DNA from: Fragilaria radians
Taxonomy: Eukaryota > Bacillariophyta > Fragilariophyceae > Fragilariales > Fragilariaceae
Assembly (NCBI GenBank): GCA_900642245.1
Contig: CAAAJI010000049.1
Span: 178,885 to 189,154, forward strand
Length of the DNA stretch: 10,270 bases
Direction of reading: 5' to 3'
Positions within the stretch are counted from its first letter, which is position 1. Each line of letters starts with the position of its first letter. The notes beneath the pieces are model-generated. The model was not told the origin of the DNA. It worked only from the letters and a program-made list of their open reading frames with translations, and ran no database searches. The translations under genes were made by a program, and so were the position numbers. Positions 8,794-10,270 of the stretch are shown piece after piece.

Positions 8794-9211
8794 AAGCATG
8801 ACGCCACTGATCTCCTCTCAAGAAACGTTTTTACGCCCACCGAACTTCAGACCACCACCGGGACCCAAAATATTCTCTCATCTCCAAGCTCTTCTGAGGA
8901 TGAAGATTCCGTGGATATACCAACCAGGCGCTCCACTGAAAAAAGATGCGACAGATTAAGAAATTCACGTAACCACCAGCAACATCTCGATAGAGAATAC
9001 TATACTTTGACAGGCAGTTCCCTGTATTGAAACCAATACAGGAGTAGTAACACAAGAGTCTGTCCACAAAACTTTAGAAACCTCACACAAACGCCGTGAT
9101 AAAGAGGCACTTACTACCAATCTTTCATCAAAGGTTATCATCATCAATGACGCATCAATTTATCAAGACAAATTGGCAATCGCCTGGATTGCAGTGTTCA
9201 GGAAAAAATAA
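8794..9211 (+). pseudogene. Frameshifted RNase H-like coding relic
   Basis: Two overlapping plus-strand frames read like one protein. The frame 8794-9030 (78 codons) has a Ser/Asp/Glu-rich linker (SSPSSSEDEDSVDIPTRRS) and then HLDREYYTLTGSSL. The frame 9029-9211 (60 codons) ends in SSKVIIINDASIYQDKLA followed by IAWIAVF. The DAS within a hydrophobic strand, followed by a second strand, resembles the first catalytic-Asp strand pair of ribonuclease H domains in retroelements. Neither frame has a usable start in context, and the rest of an RNase H domain (Glu, two further Asp) is not found in frame. The frame break lies in a hairpin at 9021-9042. The sequence after 9211 turns abruptly AT-rich. 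The RNase H assignment is from the motif only. Confidence 0.4.
9021..9042. repeat. Perfect 9-bp hairpin at the frame break
   Basis: CCTGTATTG and CAATACAGG are separated by the 4-nt loop AAAC. The TGA that closes the first frame of the relic (9028-9030) spans the end of the left arm and the first loop base, and the second frame starts from the loop. The structure may have arisen by template switching during replication. Confidence 0.6.
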
Positions 9212-9318
9212 TTTTTAAAATTAAATTAAAATGTTTATCTAATTTAGAATATCTTATTGGGTCTGAGATTTAAATAACATTTTTTTGTCTACCACTACTA
9301 CACTGAACATGGTGGTAG

Positions 9319-9546
9319 TACAGGCCTAGTAACCATCCAACGTCTCTACTGGCAGTTGTAGGCAACAAACTCACAGTTCCTAAAGAGCCAATTCAGACGT
9401 TTAACTCCCAAGCTTATACAAACCATCAGTCAATATGGGTTTCTTCAAAACCCGTGAGAGGCTGTTTACAAGAACACGATAGACATTACGCTTTTATAAC
9501 ATGTAGACAGCATGCGCCAAATATAGTTGTTGCAATATTCTTCTAA
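9319..9546 (+). pseudogene. Possible further relic of the retroposed element
   Basis: A 75-codon frame is open between TAG at 9316-9318 and TAA at 9544-9546. It has no useful start codon, but its composition is protein-like (KLTVPKEPIQTF, SIWVSSKPVRGCLQEHDRHY). It lies within the segment bounded by the 16-bp repeats and is separated from the RNase H-like relic by about 80 bp of AT-rich sequence. No motif is recognisable, and the frame may be chance. Confidence 0.2.
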
Positions 9547-9693
9547 ACTTAGGTAAATGATTCCAATTGGTTTATAGACTTAAACATTCTTGAATCATAT
9601 CTCTACTTCTTAGCACTTAAGTGGAGATCTGGTACAATTGGAATTGTATTCATAATGAGACGTCGTATTTGTAACATATATAGTAACGCACAG

Positions 9694-9722
9694 AGAATTA
9701 ATCTCTCTTCTAGATTAATTCT
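9694..9722. repeat. Perfect 11-bp hairpin
   Basis: AGAATTAATCT and AGATTAATTCT are exact inverted copies separated by 7 nt (CTCTTCT). With no gene next to it on either strand, a terminator role cannot be assigned. It could be a remnant of a small inverted-repeat element. Confidence 0.6.
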
Positions 9723-9854
9723 AGACATGCTATTTTGTACCAACATTTGGGGACATCCAGTGTTGCTTGTACATACAAAAATAGATGATGATGATATCAG
9801 ATATATTAGCACATCTAAAAACAACAACAAATATCAGTTGCTTTTTCTGTTTGC

Positions 9855-9893
9855 AAAATTTAGATGATACTAATCTCTAAAATTTAGGTGATA
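9855..9893. repeat. Short imperfect direct repeat, 24-bp spacing
   Basis: AAAATTTAGATGATA (9855-9869) recurs as AAAATTTAGGTGATA (9879-9893), 14 of 15 bases identical. The remainder of the 24-bp units has diverged. It is probably a local tandem duplication in AT-rich DNA. Confidence 0.4.
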
Positions 9894-10270
9894 GCAAATC
9901 ACATGTGCTTACCGAACGTTTATATAACTAAAGTATTTAGTTCTAGATAAAGAGCAGCCAAATTATATTTTGACTGATATAAATAAATATTAGATCACGA
10001 ATTGAAAGCAAAATTAGTTTTTCTCAAATTTATGAAAAGCATACTGAGCTAAGAACTAACTGTATTGTTTTCAATTGCGTCACTTAGGGTTACGCTGTAG
10101 TGTGTTAAAATACCTCTTCACACTTAAATTGTAATCACTAAAAAAATTCTTTTAAACTATCGCTAAAACATAGTTGTTCTCATCACTGTTCTCACATTTA
10201 GAATCGCTAATCGATGCACATACATTAAACTAAACTCAATCAATACTTGGGTTAAGAATATGAGGGATAC

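Larger units (their letters stand above)
8698..9553 (+). mobile_element. Decayed truncated retroposed element flanked by 16-bp direct repeats
   Basis: TTCTTCTAAACTTAGG occurs at 8698-8713 and again at 9538-9553. The 824 bp between them are richer in coding-like, higher-GC sequence than the DNA on either side and contain frameshifted plus-strand coding with an RNase H-like beginning. Perfect direct repeats of this length around a short element fit the target-site duplication of a 5'-truncated non-LTR retrotransposon; several LINE clades carry RNase H near the C-terminus. Against this, no poly(A) or simple-repeat tail precedes the right repeat and no reverse transcriptase is visible. The repeats are seen directly; the mechanism and class are inferred. 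Confidence 0.4.
9554..10270. other. Intergenic AT-rich sequence, no supported gene
   Basis: Two short frames overlap on opposite strands around 9603-9867. Neither has recognisable motifs, introns or protein-like composition, so neither is called. The interval contains a strong 11-bp hairpin at 9694-9722 and a short imperfect duplication at 9855-9893. From 9900 to the right edge nothing was recognised. Confidence 0.5.

Noticed and set aside
8831..9147. Two overlapping minus-strand frames of 78 and 60 codons
   Set aside because: They run opposite to the RNase H-like relic, whose plus-strand reading is more protein-like (acidic Ser linker, DAS motif).
9603..9867. Opposing 70-75-codon frames
   Set aside because: Sense and antisense frames cover the same DNA, include the perfect hairpin, and show no motif; they are consistent with chance.

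Overview
The window looks like nuclear DNA from a diatom, most likely a pennate one. This is inferred from AT-rich sequence with sparse genes, from very short GT-AG introns (64-77 bp), and above all from the protein architecture of the two large genes. These have a long low-complexity N-terminal cytoplasmic part, one membrane span and, in one of them, a leucine-rich-repeat (LRR) ectodomain but no kinase. This arrangement is known from expanded LRR receptor-like families of diatoms. No prokaryotic operon structure, rRNA, tRNA or CRISPR array was seen.

Layout. The left edge (about 1-243) carries decayed minus-strand coding sequence with a CCHC zinc knuckle, probably from a Copia-type retroelement gag. 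Positions 371-728 (minus) hold a small two-exon gene for a 96-residue F-box-like protein; its 23-nt first exon is inferred from splice signals. Positions 1510-2937 (minus) hold an intronless 475-codon gene whose product stops just after the transmembrane helix. Positions 4375-7266 (minus) hold a six-exon gene for an 850-residue protein with the same cytoplasmic and membrane architecture plus about 14 extracellular LRRs. These two are tandem paralogs in the same orientation, and they share several short motifs, the best being FFDDFASFAGASL. The downstream copy lacks the whole ectodomain.

The right part (8698-9553) contains a plus-strand coding relic with an RNase H-like start, broken by frameshifts. 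It lies between two perfect 16-bp direct repeats, as expected of a truncated retroposed insertion with its target-site duplication. One frame break coincides with a perfect 9-bp hairpin. The rest (729-1509, 2938-4374, 7267-8697, 9554-10270) is AT-rich intergenic DNA in which no gene could be supported.

How the parts relate. The six-exon gene encodes a plausible surface receptor or adaptor. The truncated paralog would present the same cytoplasmic module at a membrane without a sensing domain, so it could be a decoy, a signalling competitor or a gene in decay. An 11-bp identical element lies 140-196 bp upstream of both start codons and could be shared regulation or leftover homology. The retroelement relics at both ends fit a repeat-rich, fast-evolving locus where tandem receptor duplication is expected.
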